This document shows, piece by piece, positions 13,401 to 28,400 of a DNA stretch of 64,000 bases. The position numbers were made by a program, and so were the translations under genes. How positions within the stretch are numbered: position 1 is the first letter of the stretch; the number at the start of each line of letters is the position of its first letter. The notes beneath the pieces were generated by a model, which worked only from the letters and a program-made list of their open reading frames with translations, did not search any database and had not been told where the DNA came from. Source of the DNA: Opisthorchis felineus (lineage: Eukaryota; Platyhelminthes; Trematoda; Opisthorchiida; Opisthorchiidae); the NCBI GenBank assembly GCA_004794785.1, contig SJOL01009490.1, forward strand, positions 153,740-217,739, read 5' to 3'.

Positions 13401-16400
13401 GAGTTCTAACTTTCAAACGAGGAGCTCTTTTCTCCCTAGAAGTGGACTGACAAACTGGTCGCATTTGGTCCAATGAAGGCGACATCCCTCTAAAGTTTGC
13501 TCTAAAGCTTCTGGATTTTCAGAACTACTTTGGACCCACTTCGACCGGAGAGATGAAAGTGATCAGCTTCAGTACACTTACACAAAAAACAATGCAGATT
13601 CTCATACCAATTTTGAACTAACAGCCACTGAAATATTCTCGATAGACCATAATATTTGTTTTTTCTTGTAATATTAAACAGCCGTTCTCTTACGAGGTCA
13701 CAGAAGTTTGTTCGCGTTACCTCCCAAATAAAAATCGGCAAGTGAATCCTTTACGTTGAAGGCGGAATACTAAACCATATCACATGTTGTTTCGACTTTA
13801 AGTTATTGCTTTTATCCAGGCTTTTTAAGGATTACAGCAGGGCTTGACAAGACTAAGCCAGCGGTACATTACTTGACGTAAAAAGGATCAATACTTACAC
13901 GTCAGTTTTCGTCTTTAACCACACTTATTCAAGCGGCATACATGGTGCGAATAATTTAAAGTGATCAGTCATGTGGTTGTCAGTGCCCCAGTGGATTCCT
14001 TTTGGTGGTAGTCACATCACGCGCACAGGTGAGTAACAGTTATAACCAGAAGTGGTTACCTCACCCGCCGAGCCACTGAAGAAACTTGTATAGGGGAAAA
14101 CAGGAATGTGAACGGGATACAGATGGATGAAATATCGAAGGTATGGCTTGCGCAGCTGGGTGTGACGAACGCGGTTCACAGTAGAGGTCCTCGGCAAATG
14201 TGTTGGCTGCTTTATGTTTTCTTTGGGACGATACTCACTGTATCAGTTCAATTTTTTAATATGATGCTATTAATGAGATCCTAGACTTTTAGAATCATTG
14301 TGGGTACATCTCGGTCTCTGATGAGAAACAAGTCAACCGAAACCATCAACTGAATTTCTTTTCGGATATAACTTCTTCTAGTATTGGTCTGTACTAGAAG
14401 GCACTGTTAACAACTCCGTAATATGATGGGCGCTCCGCTTGTGGAGCGGCGCAACCAGCTAGATCTAAGCAGTGGATCTCGAGCAGCATTCACTCGGAGC
14501 TCGGACACGTATTCCTCCCGGTCGGTCGTGCATAACCACTCAGCAAACTGCCAGATTTCAGGTGAGTAACAGCACCTGCTCAGATTGATAACTTTGGGGG
14601 GTTTAGAAAGCTAAAGAGATGGAGGATGTGAGAAGCTCTGTGAAAGTGCGTAAACTGTTCCAGCTGATACTCGTAATAGGTTTAAAGCGAAACAATCATC
14701 TATATGAACGACTCGCCTATTTCTAAACAATAAAAGCAGGTGAATCGTTAGGATGAAAATTTCTAAAAACGATCCAACGAGCCACCTGTAGTGGCTCAAC
14801 CGGGAAACCATTCCGCAACGCATTCCTGGACAGTAAACCTGGAACCCCCGACGGTTTTGGAATAAGCGAATGTCTTTTGTCCCTCAAGCATTACAGAGCT
14901 GGTTATCCCGGCGAACTTTCACTCGCTGTCATCAAACATGGAGGTTAAATCCTCAGTTGGTGTTTGTCTAACTTACTTGCCTTTGTCTGGACAAAAGTTA
15001 CGGTCTCAATCAACTTGGGCGAGTGAATAATGTTGCTCATCTTCGAAAAGCGTGCTAGCAGTGAATTTCGCAATCACAGAGGAATTAGTTGACCTCCGTT
15101 GTAATCAGACTCTATTTCGTTTATTCTACGTTTTCTTACGAAGTCACGTGAAGACGGAGCTCGGGGAAAACAAGCTGCATTCCTGCCGGGAAGTAGCTGT
15201 GTGGGCCACATCTTCACACTCCGCCAAGTGATACAGGCATGGCGTGCATACAGGGACCCTACAATCCTGGTATTCCTTGACTTCAACAGTGCGTTCGATT
15301 CTATCGACCGGTTAGCTCATTTCAATGCACTTACGCAACAAAGCATACCCCAGATGTTCTTGAGTAGCATGCGCTGTTTGTATTCGCATATTTGTGTGAG
15401 AAGGTACGGAAGGCTCTCCAAATGCTTTCCTATAAGTAGTGGTGTCCGATAAGTGTGTCCGCTATCATTGAACTAACAAACTGAGGGATGTTGGGCTTTT
15501 TTGACGAGATTCCGTGAGCTTCAGGTCAAGTGACCCTAGGAATCATTGCCATCCGGACCAGCCATCATGGACCGTATGCGGAATAACTATGTGTTAGGAC
15601 GTACGCGAGGAAACCGTAAGGAATGTTAAGTTGAAAGGAAAGGAAAATCTGATTGGTTGTTTACGATTGTGCATGGTTGTGCAGAGGACTTAGGTTTTTG
15701 GCCGTCAACGACAGTACGTAACGGCTACATTTTCCATGTAGAAAAAAAAAGAATCTAGTCGTTTTTGCCAGAATATGCTTATCAAGAATCAAATTATCTC
15801 CAACTTTAATTCAGAAACACTGGTAGCCAAACGTGTTTATTTAAATTCCGCTATTTAGATGTAAACTAACCATTTGGTCAACAGGGTAAACAGGCCTCTT
15901 CGTGTTCCAAAAAGTTTGGTAACAATCGGTAGATTTATTGCTGGACAACGTTTCGCTTTTGACACAAAAGCTTGGTCAGGCCTCTTCGTGTTCAAAAAAC
16001 CGGTGCATAAAATATTTACAAGTTTTCCCACCATGGCTGTCGCAACAGGTGCAGATTGGTAAAGCTTCAACTTCAACGCCTCTACATGTAGTTCACGCTG
16101 TCGGTTAAGAAACTGTTGAAGAACAGTTGAAGAACAGTTGAAGAACAGTTGAAGAACATCATAAACGAGAGACTCACTTGAGTCTCCCGTGAAAACCAAA
16201 TTGATTTGCAAATGAGTGTATTTGTCGAAAACTGTTGAATAGTTTTTGTATCCAGCCTTCGAATTTCTAGTCTACTTTTGAGGGGCCTTTTAGGAGGGAA
16301 CTCCATTCACAGGGATGCGTTGTTTGTGTTGTTCACCCTGTCAGTGGAGTGACACTTGATGACAGTTTGCTGAAAGTGTATTTCTGTCACTGGCCGCATT

Positions 16401-19400
16401 TTACTGGTATTCACATTGAACGAAGGGCCTTTTATCTGACTTTACCTAGCGCTACTTGAAACTAGCTCAGCTTCGGCTATCGACAAAGTCAGCAGCGTTG
16501 TGGTGTGACCATTTATAACCAAGGCTGTGGCCTCATCAGTTTGGAGGAGTGATCCTCATAACATCGTTAATTATTGCTACATGTTTCTTCCCGCCTGTAT
16601 AAGCAACAGAGTAGTGAAGTTTACATAACTCTTTCAAGCACTTGAAGGTTGAATACAGCTATCGGGTGACCCAAATGACTATTGCCATCGGTAAACTGCT
16701 CTCAGCGGACCTTGTCAGAACGGGCCCAATGCAGTAACCTGGACTTGTTTTTGCATTCTGCAGAATGTGCACCCGAACCTTGTCTAAGTGAGTTCATTTT
16801 AGGCGTTTCCTGTCAGGCCATGTACCGGTGTTCAAGTTCTTTAGAGGTGCACAGTGTGGCACTTTGGTTGAGCACACAAGTAGTTTTTTTTACTGGAAGG
16901 ACTGAGATTTTTCAGACCGATGTTACTAAAGTGGAATCGTGTCATTCATCCAGTTAGCTGAGACAATAATCAATATATGTTCCATCTGGTTTAAGTTGAA
17001 TAACGACCACCGAACGCAACAGACTAGCACAGAGACATATTCTTGTACGCAAAAACTATTCAGTAAGGGAGACTCAGAATATCCTTAATTAATATCCTAC
17101 CGGCGGTCCAGGGATGTACGTCCGAAAACCCGAAAGTGGCCGATGCACTGTTCTAAGCCATTTAAGTGTGACAAGGCACAAACGTTTAGGAAGACCGTTT
17201 CTTACCACCCCTGGAAATCAAACAAATACATTGGATTTTTCCGGGGACTTGTGACTCGATTTGATAGTAAAAGTATCAGTGACGTGCCTGTGTCATACGC
17301 TTATTTTATTATCGAAACCCGGATAGAGAGAGCTTTTTTCAAAAACCTCAACGCTCCCAACATAAGGCGCACTCAGTGTCTTTTTACCATTCAACCTTAT
17401 TGTGCAGGTCACCTGACAAGAGATCTGCCTGAGTGGTTGGCAGTCATCCATTCCCGTAACTCAGAGTATCAGTGAACACTTCCCTGGTCTTGTCGAATAT
17501 CGAGTGGCCACAAGTATCATAACGGAATTTGAAGCAATTGATTTGGCCACTGCTGGCCAGAAGTCAAAGTATCCAGTTTAACATCCCAACTCCTAACTGT
17601 CGAAGACATGTACTGGCAGTTGCAGTGTTTCTGGCCTGAGCAAGGGGGTAAACATTAGTAGATCTTCGGAGTTGGTTTTCTTTGGCTCCTCTTGAAACCC
17701 TATTTGTAGCATAGCAAATGCTACCGTCCTAATACCGTATTGTTTATATTCAGTATTTTGTGGATTTTAAGCCAAATATCACGCCATGTCCCGGACTGCT
17801 GAGCCAATGAAATTCGTTGGAATGGCTCGCCGTGTACATGATGGCTGGTGGAGGTGAGAATCATGTTGATTCTCCTGCAAGCTGCTGTTCTTTTATTAGG
17901 GAATGATAACCAATTGACTACCGCCATCGACTTGTGGATAATAGTACAATAAACCAACTGTTATAAGCCTGTCGTTTGTGCATCGTTCCCAGTTTTGCCT
18001 ACAAAAACGCAGGGACATGCAGATATCCTAGTTCAGTTCAGCTGCTAATCTGTCGCAGGGATAGTTCTAATTTGACTGCTGGACAACACCAGTGTGAAAA
18101 AGTGGAACGTTTTGAAACCTGTTCATCTCAAGATACGTCCTTATAATCACTGCCAAATTACAACATAGTACAGGTGGTCAGCAACTAGAATTATTCACCG
18201 GAAATTTAACTATTGGAAACAAATAATGAGAGGTATTCCGGAAAGCAAACCCTCTCTGAGTGGAGTTACTGACTTCGCGGACTGTGCACAAAGTAATTTG
18301 TTTAGTTCGGAGAGGTAATCTGACCTGAATGATAATTATAACGATAACGCTTGAAACCAAACGGTGAAACTGGAAAGTCGTGGGATCTAGACATTCCCGA
18401 GCTAGGTGGGGGACCCACCAGTGAAGAATGTCGGCGGTTGTACAGTCGTTCTGAGTTTATCAGCTTGAATTTATTTCACTTGAAGGATGGAACTTGCATT
18501 CAAATTTCAAAAGGGTTCATAATTTTGGTGGTAAATTTGCGATTATGGGGCACGATAACCGTACAAAAAAGAACAAAGACAAATTTTGGGACCTCGAGAA
18601 GTATCGAGTTATCTCACGTTGGATCGTCGTATCTTTTAGCTCCATTATGCGTGTGATTATCCAGGGAGAAATTGCTGGCTGATTCAAGTTTAATCAAACA
18701 ACTTTCTAACCTTGTGGACAGGCGCACTAGAAGTGCTTACGAAGTAAATGTTTTTAACCGTCAGAAATCCCGGATTATTAGTTTAGGGCAATTCCATCAT
18801 GGATTATTAAAGGCGTTGATAATGGAACTTCAACAACTTAGCAGAATACGGTGTTCCGGTTTAGTTCCAGCCTTTGTTTAGTATAGCGATTTTATGCTTG
18901 ACAACTCGCTTGCCTCACCTCTAGTTTGGGCTTCGCAGGACTTTTAATTAAATTCCAGTTGAGATAACAGGTGATACAATACAGAATATGTAGAAATTCT
19001 TCCATTCCGCCTCTCAGTAGACCTTGATGTTATCCTAAGACCTTAATGGACATCCCGAGGAACAAAAACACGGCAAGAAAGAAGTTAAAGCAAAGCACTT
19101 CACTATTGGACGTTGTTTGTTTCCTAATGTGAGGTATCGCATCTTTAAATCTCTCATAATTGGAAGATCACGAGTCAGGACTGCTAAGAATGGCCTTCTT
19201 TTCACTAGCATTCAGTTCAACCAAGTCAACCTGGACTTACGTTCAGCGGTTGAGGCACACCATCGTTTCTCAAATGAGAGAGTTCTCCAAGCCGGTTGCG
19301 CAGTAAGATCCGGATCAAAATTACAGCCATCCCCCTGTCAAACGATCGATTATCAGCCACCACGCCAAGTTAACGACCAATGCAAACACGGTAAGCGTTG

Positions 19401-22400
19401 CATGATAGGTTCATTTTTGAAGAAGGACTCGTGCTACTTCATATGTGCCACAGCATAATGTCCGCAAGTCATTCTACACCAGGACTCTGGTGTTCCAATT
19501 GCCACATAAATGATTGATTGTTTTGATAATCACCGGAATCAGTTTGTGCATGTAGGGTACAACCAGATATCCTGGGAAGCTGGAGCGAGTGAGAGTTTTT
19601 TTCAAATCAGTTGCTACGTAATTTCAAGAAGCGAAGACCTGAATTTTGGCACTTGTGACCTTAGTGATCAGTTGAACTAAACACTCGTTTGGTCAGCAGA
19701 AGGACCAAACGAGAGTCAACTGAAGTTCCTTATCCAAAAGTACTGACTGAAGTTTCTCCCACGTTCCGGTTGGGCCAACATTTAGTAAATGAAATTGTTT
19801 TCCCCTATGAGGATACTGCTTACACCTGCAGTAGGAGCCCATGCCTGGTTCCGCTTTTAGGCTCCTCAGGTAGCCAAAATTCGCTCACTGCGTTTTTGAA
19901 AACCAAAATGTGCTTACGTGAGGTTGAGCAGGATTTGCTAATTAAGATGATATTACCCAGAGACTCATAGACTCTAGAAATGAGGCATCCAACTGCATCT
20001 CACTTGAGTCTTCCGTTAACGCTTCCTTTGTTCACTTACGGACGATTTACTACACCCCTTTTTGCTTCAGTGTTTGGATACGACATAATTTGTATGAACC
20101 TTCGGGAACAAAGATGAACTGGTAGATGCAGATCCTCAATTAACCGTACGGGAGTCTCGGAATTTTCATTTATAATATATACCACTTGTGGATACAAACA
20201 TAGCATACTATATTACAGTATTTATAGTATTTATTTTATGCTATTTATAAAGTCCTCAATGACTTACAAGTCACCCTTAGAGATGGTTTATGGTGATTGA
20301 CTCCAGTAATAATTTCTTGCAAATGGGATTACTGTCGTCTGTAATACGCATCCCGGATCCGATTTTTTACCGCTTTTGAGCGAAAAAGCGTGAGCACCTG
20401 TTAATTCATATGCGTCTAATGTGGGCTAGTGGATGCTCGCTTGCCAGGATGAGAGCACGACTGTTCAGATGAGACTGAGGTGATTGTAAATTCTAAAAAT
20501 GAACTAACAATCATCTGCTACTTGAAGCAGTACCATTATCCAGTGAGTAATAAACTACTCCAGTGGTGCATCCTGTTTCGAGTGGATTTTAATAGGTCTT
20601 TCATAAGCTCTGCCCTTTTGTATAAGATTACCAGCAGAATTTTAAATGTTTGAGTTTAGTGTTTTTGCAAGTGACCTAACTAGGCAGGGCTGCGTAAAAT
20701 GCCATTTATGTCGGAGGTCTAATAGACTTCTGAAACCTGACAGGTCTTCCTTCCTAATATCAAGTTACGTTATGACAGCCCACCAAATGGTATTTATCAT
20801 GTTTGGCGGCTGCACACATCGCACACAGGAAGATAAGCCACTGGTTTGCATATGAATCCAGGGCGCGAGTCCGTGTGCAAAAGACCTACCACATCAATCC
20901 ACCGGCAACTTGAATTTAGGGTCCTTGTAGTACACCATAGCGGAGTCCAGAAGGTAGCAAGACATCCAGTCATCATTGAAATTTTTCCGAATTGTCGACT
21001 GTGTAACCTACATTCACTAGTCTTCGATACAACCTGTCCTTATCCAATGTGTGCCCAATGAACTTCGGGTGCTCTAATTAGCTGTCAGCTTCAACGCTAC
21101 CTCCTCATGATCTTCAGCTACCAGACTGTCTTTCACGCGTACTGGTTGACTTACCACAAATAAAGAACTTTTTGCGAGCGCACTCAGCTCCCTTCTGCTT
21201 GGTTTGCAGATGGCCATTCAAAACAACCAGATGTTGACTAACGTGTGGAGACTAAAGCCATAACACTTTAACGCCAGACGATATGGTGATGCTAGGTAGG
21301 CAGCAAAACATGGAAAGACACCAAAACGCTTTGTACTTTCCCCGTACATGCTGTGTGACCTTAGTGGAATAGTCAAGTGACCTGTACCACCTGATAGTTT
21401 CGAATTCCCGTTTTCATTTGTACACCAGCAACTGAACAGCCTATTCTCACCTCTTTGTTGAATGGATTGACAATCTGACTATTTACGGTTAGTCAGATTA
21501 TAGAAGTCAATAAGCGACTATAGTAAATTTGTAACCCAGCCATGCTGGATTGGCGGACGCCCAGTTCCATATAACTGTCGATTGTGTCGGTCGTCTAACC
21601 GATTCCATCTCCGTTCAATTCACGCGTTCCAGTGAGGAAGTGTATGCGTTACTTAACTCTTCGGAACTTCACGAGCTTTCCAAACCGGATATAGGGTGAA
21701 ACTGCATACATAGGAATCCAAAGTTTTCCATGGACTTGCAGTATGGATTTGTCATATGATTTACAATGACAAGTTAGAAAAAACGACATCCCTATCCCTG
21801 CGTACCTTTTGGTAAATGACGTAATGAGTCGCTAACCACTACTTATCCATTATCCTACTGAGCTTATTTCTGTTCTACTAGTGACTCCAACATGGACGTT
21901 CAACGGAAGACAGTTAATTCGAATTGAATTTCCCTCAGTTCAGCGGGCACCGATGGAACTGGTTGGGCTTGCATTTCGCACACCCCTTCGAAATACTGTG
22001 CTTCTATATACGCACGCTGAAATGTTCGATGCCATGACATCCACGTCCGTTGGAATTCACAGTCTACCAAGCAGTCTCTTGATTGGGCAGGTAGAAGGAA
22101 AGCACTTTACCACAAATTCCACAGGATTGGCAATCTCACTGCTTGCTGGTGTACTGCAAATCAAGTACACTGTAGGTAATTTTGAATCGGTAAGTCATGG
22201 ATGGCAATTTACAGGGTCGGGACTCCATTCGAAGGAGATCTCCATGGATAAATTAGGGACCAACTGAGTAATTAGCATCGAAAAGTATCCAGCGCTGTTC
22301 CTAAATATCTTGGATTCTGTTCAGCACTAAGAAAACTAATCGATTTTTTTACTTGAGTAATGTTTCCTCAACAATGTCGTAATTCAGTCATCCTTGCGAG

Positions 22401-25400
22401 CATGTTGCACGCTAAATTTCAATAACAGAGTTGGTCCAATTGAACGGACCACCTTGCAGCTGCAGAACAATCCCCACAGTTTCATTTTAAATCGAAGCTT
22501 CACCCTTTTTGTTACCTTGGCAGATTAGATGAAGGAGAAGAAACTTTATCCGACTTGGAGTTGTTTACTAAACCATTTTGCCGACATATCGGATTAACTT
22601 TCGATGCTCACCTCCCCAATATTTTCCGCTTCTGGACGACGCCAATGTGCGAAAGAGAGGACTGAAAGTATGCACATTATGGATTACTCTTCCAAGCGCT
22701 CTGTTGCATTTTCTATGCTAGGAAGTCTCAATAAGTATGGTTTAGGATGTCATAATCACTAAGTGGACTTATTTTGCAAACCGGTGAGTGCCATCAAAAT
22801 GTCATTTGGAAGTAAATGTGAATCAAACAAGTTATGTGGTTCACGAGTTAACCAGCGGTTTCCATTTCCGTGGGTGTGTTGTACCATCAAGGGTTACCAC
22901 ATTTCGGCAGACGAATCATCATCCCATTAGTGCTAGACGGTAAAAAAGTGGGACCAAGGAGTCGAAAATGAGTATGAGTCACCTTTATTCATGGAAGTGA
23001 ACGATTCATTAAGGTAGACAAACAACCGAAGTGAACCGAACACTGATAACTTTAAATGTTATGTTACCCTAAGTAGTTTCACGTGACCAGTCATATCGGT
23101 GAAGCACGGTCAAAATTTGTGATACCATGTTGCCAGACCATGGTTACTCGTTCAGAGATCAACAACCATTCGATGAGCAAGGTTTGTACTGCTTACCAGT
23201 AGTCATATTTTGTGACTGATATGCACACGCGTCAATTCATCATAGGCGAATTCGGGTTGGAATTAGCATGGGGGACGAATAAACTGCAAGATTGAAGCTG
23301 ACGTATAGCTACGAACCGACAAAAACCCGTAAGTGTTTTTGAATGCCTGATCATTTCATAACATTCCCCGGAAGTCTTGGAACACTGTGGGGCAGGTTTT
23401 AGACGGCCCCCATTTAAAGCGGTCATGAGTGTCTTGCTCATGTGTTCTCATCATTCTCTAGTGAATTTCCTCCAGTTCGGAAGTTTTCTATCCTGATTTT
23501 TAAAATAACATTCATGATAGGTTTGATACGACAAATCTCCCATCCTTTTCCCCAAGTATTTTATTGAAATGGTGAAAGAGGCGGGTGAATTTGTAGTCTC
23601 TGAATTAGGTGTTTGTCTTGTGCACTAAACTTTTGCTGTTGATGACATCTCCGAATGACTCACTGGATAGGGGAACAACAAATATCAAAAACATTTTTGT
23701 CTAATCGAAATAAGTGGTTACTGCTGACGGTTGGTCGCCGTCTCTACAGTCTTATATGATGCATGATGCGATATCATCCTAAGAGACACCCTGCTGAATG
23801 GAGACCTCCCCAACAAAAATTCAATTACTGGTCACATTGGGCTGAGATTTGGGGTGAAGCTCGACACAAACAGTTCTCCCTCGGATGCAGTAAACATCCC
23901 CATCTTCTTTACCATATTTTCAGTTTCAGGCAGAACCGACCATAAGTTTTCTCACAAACTTCTATGACCAAACGAACCGTTGGTTGTAATAAAAGCAGCG
24001 TGTGCCAAAGTTGACCTGGAAAGAACAATCTAGAAACTGTCATCTACAACAGAAAAGAAAAGTTGTTTTCGCTGTTTGACCTCAAGGACTCTGGAAATAT
24101 GTTCGGTTGACACTTTAGAACATAACTGGTATAATGCTACAAGGAAAATGGTTTTACCTCATCGTTTTTTTTCACACAAGACCGAAAGAAAAGTGTACGG
24201 AAAAGTCAAACCCCTAAACCTTTCTTGATGCATCGTTTTAAAGGCTACTCCGTAACCGACATGTTAGCTAGAAATCTATCTGCGTTCAGCACGGTTGAAC
24301 TTTAATGCTACTTCTCAACTCCACTTCTCCAAGGCTTGGAAAGTGAAGACAAACTGCCATTGTTGACCCCTTTGGTGGGTTTTTGTGCACTCGTCTACGA
24401 ATTTTTGTAGCTCACATAGTTCTCACGGACAGGTAACTGCTTAAGCGGACAAGGGAACACTTCCCAAAATGAGTCGTCCTGGCAGGTAGGGGAGCCATCT
24501 TTATTTGGGATACTGCATTCCGTGCATTAGACGCAAGAAAACCAATTCAAAGATTATGCACTCTTTCGATTGGTGAGACAACTGCCATTTTACTCCTCAC
24601 ACCCGAACTTTGAGCACAAAAGAGATGTGCCTAGTCCCTCAAGTTCAACTGGTCCAGTGTCCGTCTCTGGTCCAACAATAGAGCACATTAGGCGACGTCT
24701 CCCAACTAACCCACGCAATTAACTGTCCTTTTAATGAATTTCGTTTTGGCTAACACAGATTTTCCTACATTCACTGTAACTGGTCCACTTGTATTACATT
24801 TGCTCCTATATATGACTTATACCAACCAAGTGATGAATCACCGAGAAAGCGATTTCTTTCAGTTTTCTGTTTTGCAATAAACTTTAGAATCGAGATGAAA
24901 CACCTCACTCTGTTTAGCCCTCCAGTAGCATTCCTCGTGAAATCCGTGGGCAATTTTTTTCCTTTCTGTGGAAAGACTGTTTCAAAATCAGTAAAGGCCT
25001 TCATCATCGCCTAGGCATCCGAATTACCGGAGGTCCACATTTATGAGTTGATTTACGTCACTACGTCATGGTGGTATTGTGAGTTAGGTCATTGACCATC
25101 GGCTTCCAAAACACCGAGCTAAATGATCTAAATACAATGTCCTATTACGGTTATTTTCATCTAATCTGCATGAAAGAAGCTGCGTGAACCTGCTGTTAGT
25201 ATTTAGAGTGTAAATTTCAATGGTTCCTCATGAAAAAGTTCGAAAAATTCATTTTCAAAATTCTTGCAGTGGACTGATAAATGTTAATTTTGGCAAACAA
25301 GTATTCAAGCCATAAAACTTGGTATTCTATTCTTGCTTGTTCGGTTTCGACTGGCCCAAATTCTGTGTTGGCTGCGAGGGGTGCAAAGAGGGACAAAAAT

Positions 25401-28400
25401 TTCTTTAACCTGTCGACGCTCGTCTACACATGGAGACGCATTCAACCAATGGACTTCCAAGCGAATCATGGTTTGTAATTGGGATTTACTGTGCTGGACA
25501 AATGTTTGGCTTTTTTTTGTTATTCACCTATACTTAGTACCAAATAACACGATCTTTTTGCCTTAATGACCCTTACCTTGCACTTTAAGTGATCCCCTCA
25601 AACTTTGTATATGCCGACCCTCGAATCTACACGGGAGGCTACCAAAGCTACTGCCGTTACTTGAAAAAGTAAGCGAGAAACAGAATATTAATCGGAGAAA
25701 GCCGATAGCTCAATAAGTGCTTCACTTTGATTTTCGTCAACTCCACTTAATTAACCGAATCTAAGTGAAGAAAATCGGATAGGTTGAATTAAGGCAGCAT
25801 CTTCCTCTAGTTTCAACAAGTTATTCAAACTGCAAGTTACAATATTGAATGATTTGTTCAATTTTCCAATGGATGAGCACGCACTTCCACTTTTGCGGAC
25901 GAACTGATCTAAACGTGAGTAAACAAAGGCTAAAACGGGAGACCCACTGAATGACAGGAGGTCTTCAGCTTGCCATTCAAGTCACGTATCGGGCAAACGT
26001 GATCGACTTGTCAGCACTCAGAATGATCTTTCATGACCACTTAAACAAATAGTGAGTGATTAGCGATATACATTGCCTCAAATTTCAGGCGGTACGATAT
26101 TCGAAATATCGGGATACATTGCATGCGCTACTCATAAGGTTTCTGAAAATGAGTGTATTTCGCCAATTTCATGCAATTGGGACCCAGGTAAAACATAATG
26201 TTGACGAAAACTCGGAGACTGCGGCTACCTGATGATCCTTAAGAAGGGCGGAAGCGGTCGCGGGCTGTCGAAGTGTTTTCGGCAACCTTACGAGTAGTGC
26301 ATTAAGTTTAAAGAATGGCTGACATTCGTTCAGACGGGAGCAGTCGAGATGCTGGCGACCTTCCAGTCAGTAACTTCGCGTCTTAACCACTGATCTGTGG
26401 TGATCGCGTACTCGAGCGTCGTGCGTAGTAATGACGCAAAAATTAGCCTAGCTGATAGTATGATACGATTTGGCAGTTCCGATTGAGATTTCTCACTGTA
26501 AACAAATTAAATCTATGCCGTAAAGCCGAAAAGCACTGTACAGCTGTCGTATCCTTATTGGGAATTGTCAGCGGTTGCTGAGATACGCACTGATGATGAA
26601 TTGCAGTGACGAAAAAAGCCTAATGATTCTCTTCGGCTTTTTTAGTACGGATCTCCTTTACGCGCAGGAAGGAGATCTCGACGTAAATAAGTCCATAAGA
26701 CATACATACCCAACACACACTACACGACGATATTGTAGAGGCACACTTGCTCTCCATCTTTGCTCCCGTTCGGACGACATATTTTTAAGTGACAGATTAA
26801 ATCACAAGACATTATTAATTCTTTAGAAGAGCATTCCGATCAACTGATGTGGAAGCAAATCAAGTGGAAATTGTGTTCGACAAACGTCTGGGACTATCTG
26901 ATGCCAATCTAAGTTTAGAGTAGGTTTTTCTGATATTTTCAACCGTTTCCCTTAAAAAACCTTAGAAACCACGTTGCCTTACTTTTGATGACTGTGTGGA
27001 CACTAAGTACAGAAGAGTTGTGGCACAAATAATCCAGCAATTTGAAAGCGAAGGGTTCGACAATTTTTACGGCAGATTTTTTTCTTGTTTTTTTCTTTTT
27101 TATCAGAGTACTGTTCTCACTTAGTAGCAAAAATTCCACACTTCCATCCCCTGGAGTTGCGTGATCCGGTAGTCGTGTGGAGGGATATATGACTGGAATA
27201 TGTGGTTTCTGATGTACTCCAGCATCAAAAAGAACAGCATGAAGCTAGGCTCATTTCCATTGCTCAAAAGCTTGATCGACTTAGGACTCTTCGCTCCAAT
27301 AAATTCCATCATATTACCTCTCCCCTTTTGACAAGGCACTAGCCTGCAAGTCTTCACCGTATAACCCAGTGGTTTGCGGAAAATTCTGGGACAGGTCAAA
27401 AGGAATTGCCAAGTTACGAGGACTCCGTGACAATTTTACGTTCCAGTACTCCTTCCAACATGAAATAGGCTGGGACAAAAGTTTGTTCATTCCCTTATTT
27501 ACCCACGTGTCACTCGGGGGGAGGGGCGGAACCCATATTTGTGATTTAGCCCAAAGGTCTGCTATTCAAACCGGTCCAACTATTCTGGTTCCAAAGGAAT
27601 TTTGATTATCCAGGTTGTGTTGTCGATTAGAAGACGATCGGTGCTTTCATAAGGCAGCTATTCGCATCATCATCAATAGGAATCTCTAGGAGTGGGCAAA
27701 AGCCTACAGAAGCCATCATTTTGACAGGTTATTTTAGTCGACTTATGAATATGATATGCTGATTATAAAAACACGTAAAAATACACTGGAAAAGAAGTTC
27801 GGTTAAATGCATTTTCGTTTACTGATCGGTTGCATTTATAGCGGAAAAGGGCCAGCCTGACACTTTCTACTTGTATACTGTGAAACCCATGTGGGTAGGT
27901 AGAATATCAGCTGAGAGCAGTGGTCCAAATAGGTGAAATGCACCACATATCTAATGAATTCGTCTGGGGAGTAAAGTAAAGTAAAGTAAACGTTTGGCTT
28001 GTCCTCGAACAAATTTAAGGCATTGAGTCTAACTTCCCATCTTGCACCATCCCCCCAGGAACCCTTTGTTTGAGTTGGAGGAGGCTCACCCTACCCGACG
28101 ATATCCACGCAAAAAACTCTGGTGCCGCCCAAACTCGATAAATGCTGTGGTGTTAGTATTTTTTCGGCCATCTTGAAAGAGTCTGTTGCCTTCATTTCAC
28201 TGATTTGTTCACATCGTGCATGTCCGTAGGTCACATACCCGACCGGTAAAGGTCAGTTCGCCTCTTTCCTGAAAACAGGATTCGCAGAATTTCTCCTGAG
28301 ACGTGAACTCCCTTGCCTACTTAAGTTTCTTAGGCACTTTATGCTGTGGCACTTGCTTGTCATTCCGGTGGTTCAGAGAGGAAAACAAACTCTGGAGTGA

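Larger units (their letters stand above)
10723..19208 (+). other. Neurexin intron with SINE, (AT)n, LINE and repeat fragments
   Basis: An intron of about 8.5 kb. It holds a tRNA-derived SINE at 11001-11130, an (AT)n run at 12852-12879, a LINE reverse-transcriptase fragment at about 15055-15480 and a mosaic-repeat copy with an 11-bp tandem repeat at 16115-16229. A minus-strand ORF of 167 codons (11590-12093) is unassigned. The 17-19 kb part shows nothing I can name. Confidence 0.6.

Noticed and set aside
20646..21061. Cys-containing ORFs as the missing half of EGF2
   Set aside because: Cysteine spacing (C-x2-C-x2-C and scattered Cys) is not that of an EGF, and the acceptors nearby give stops in the needed phase.
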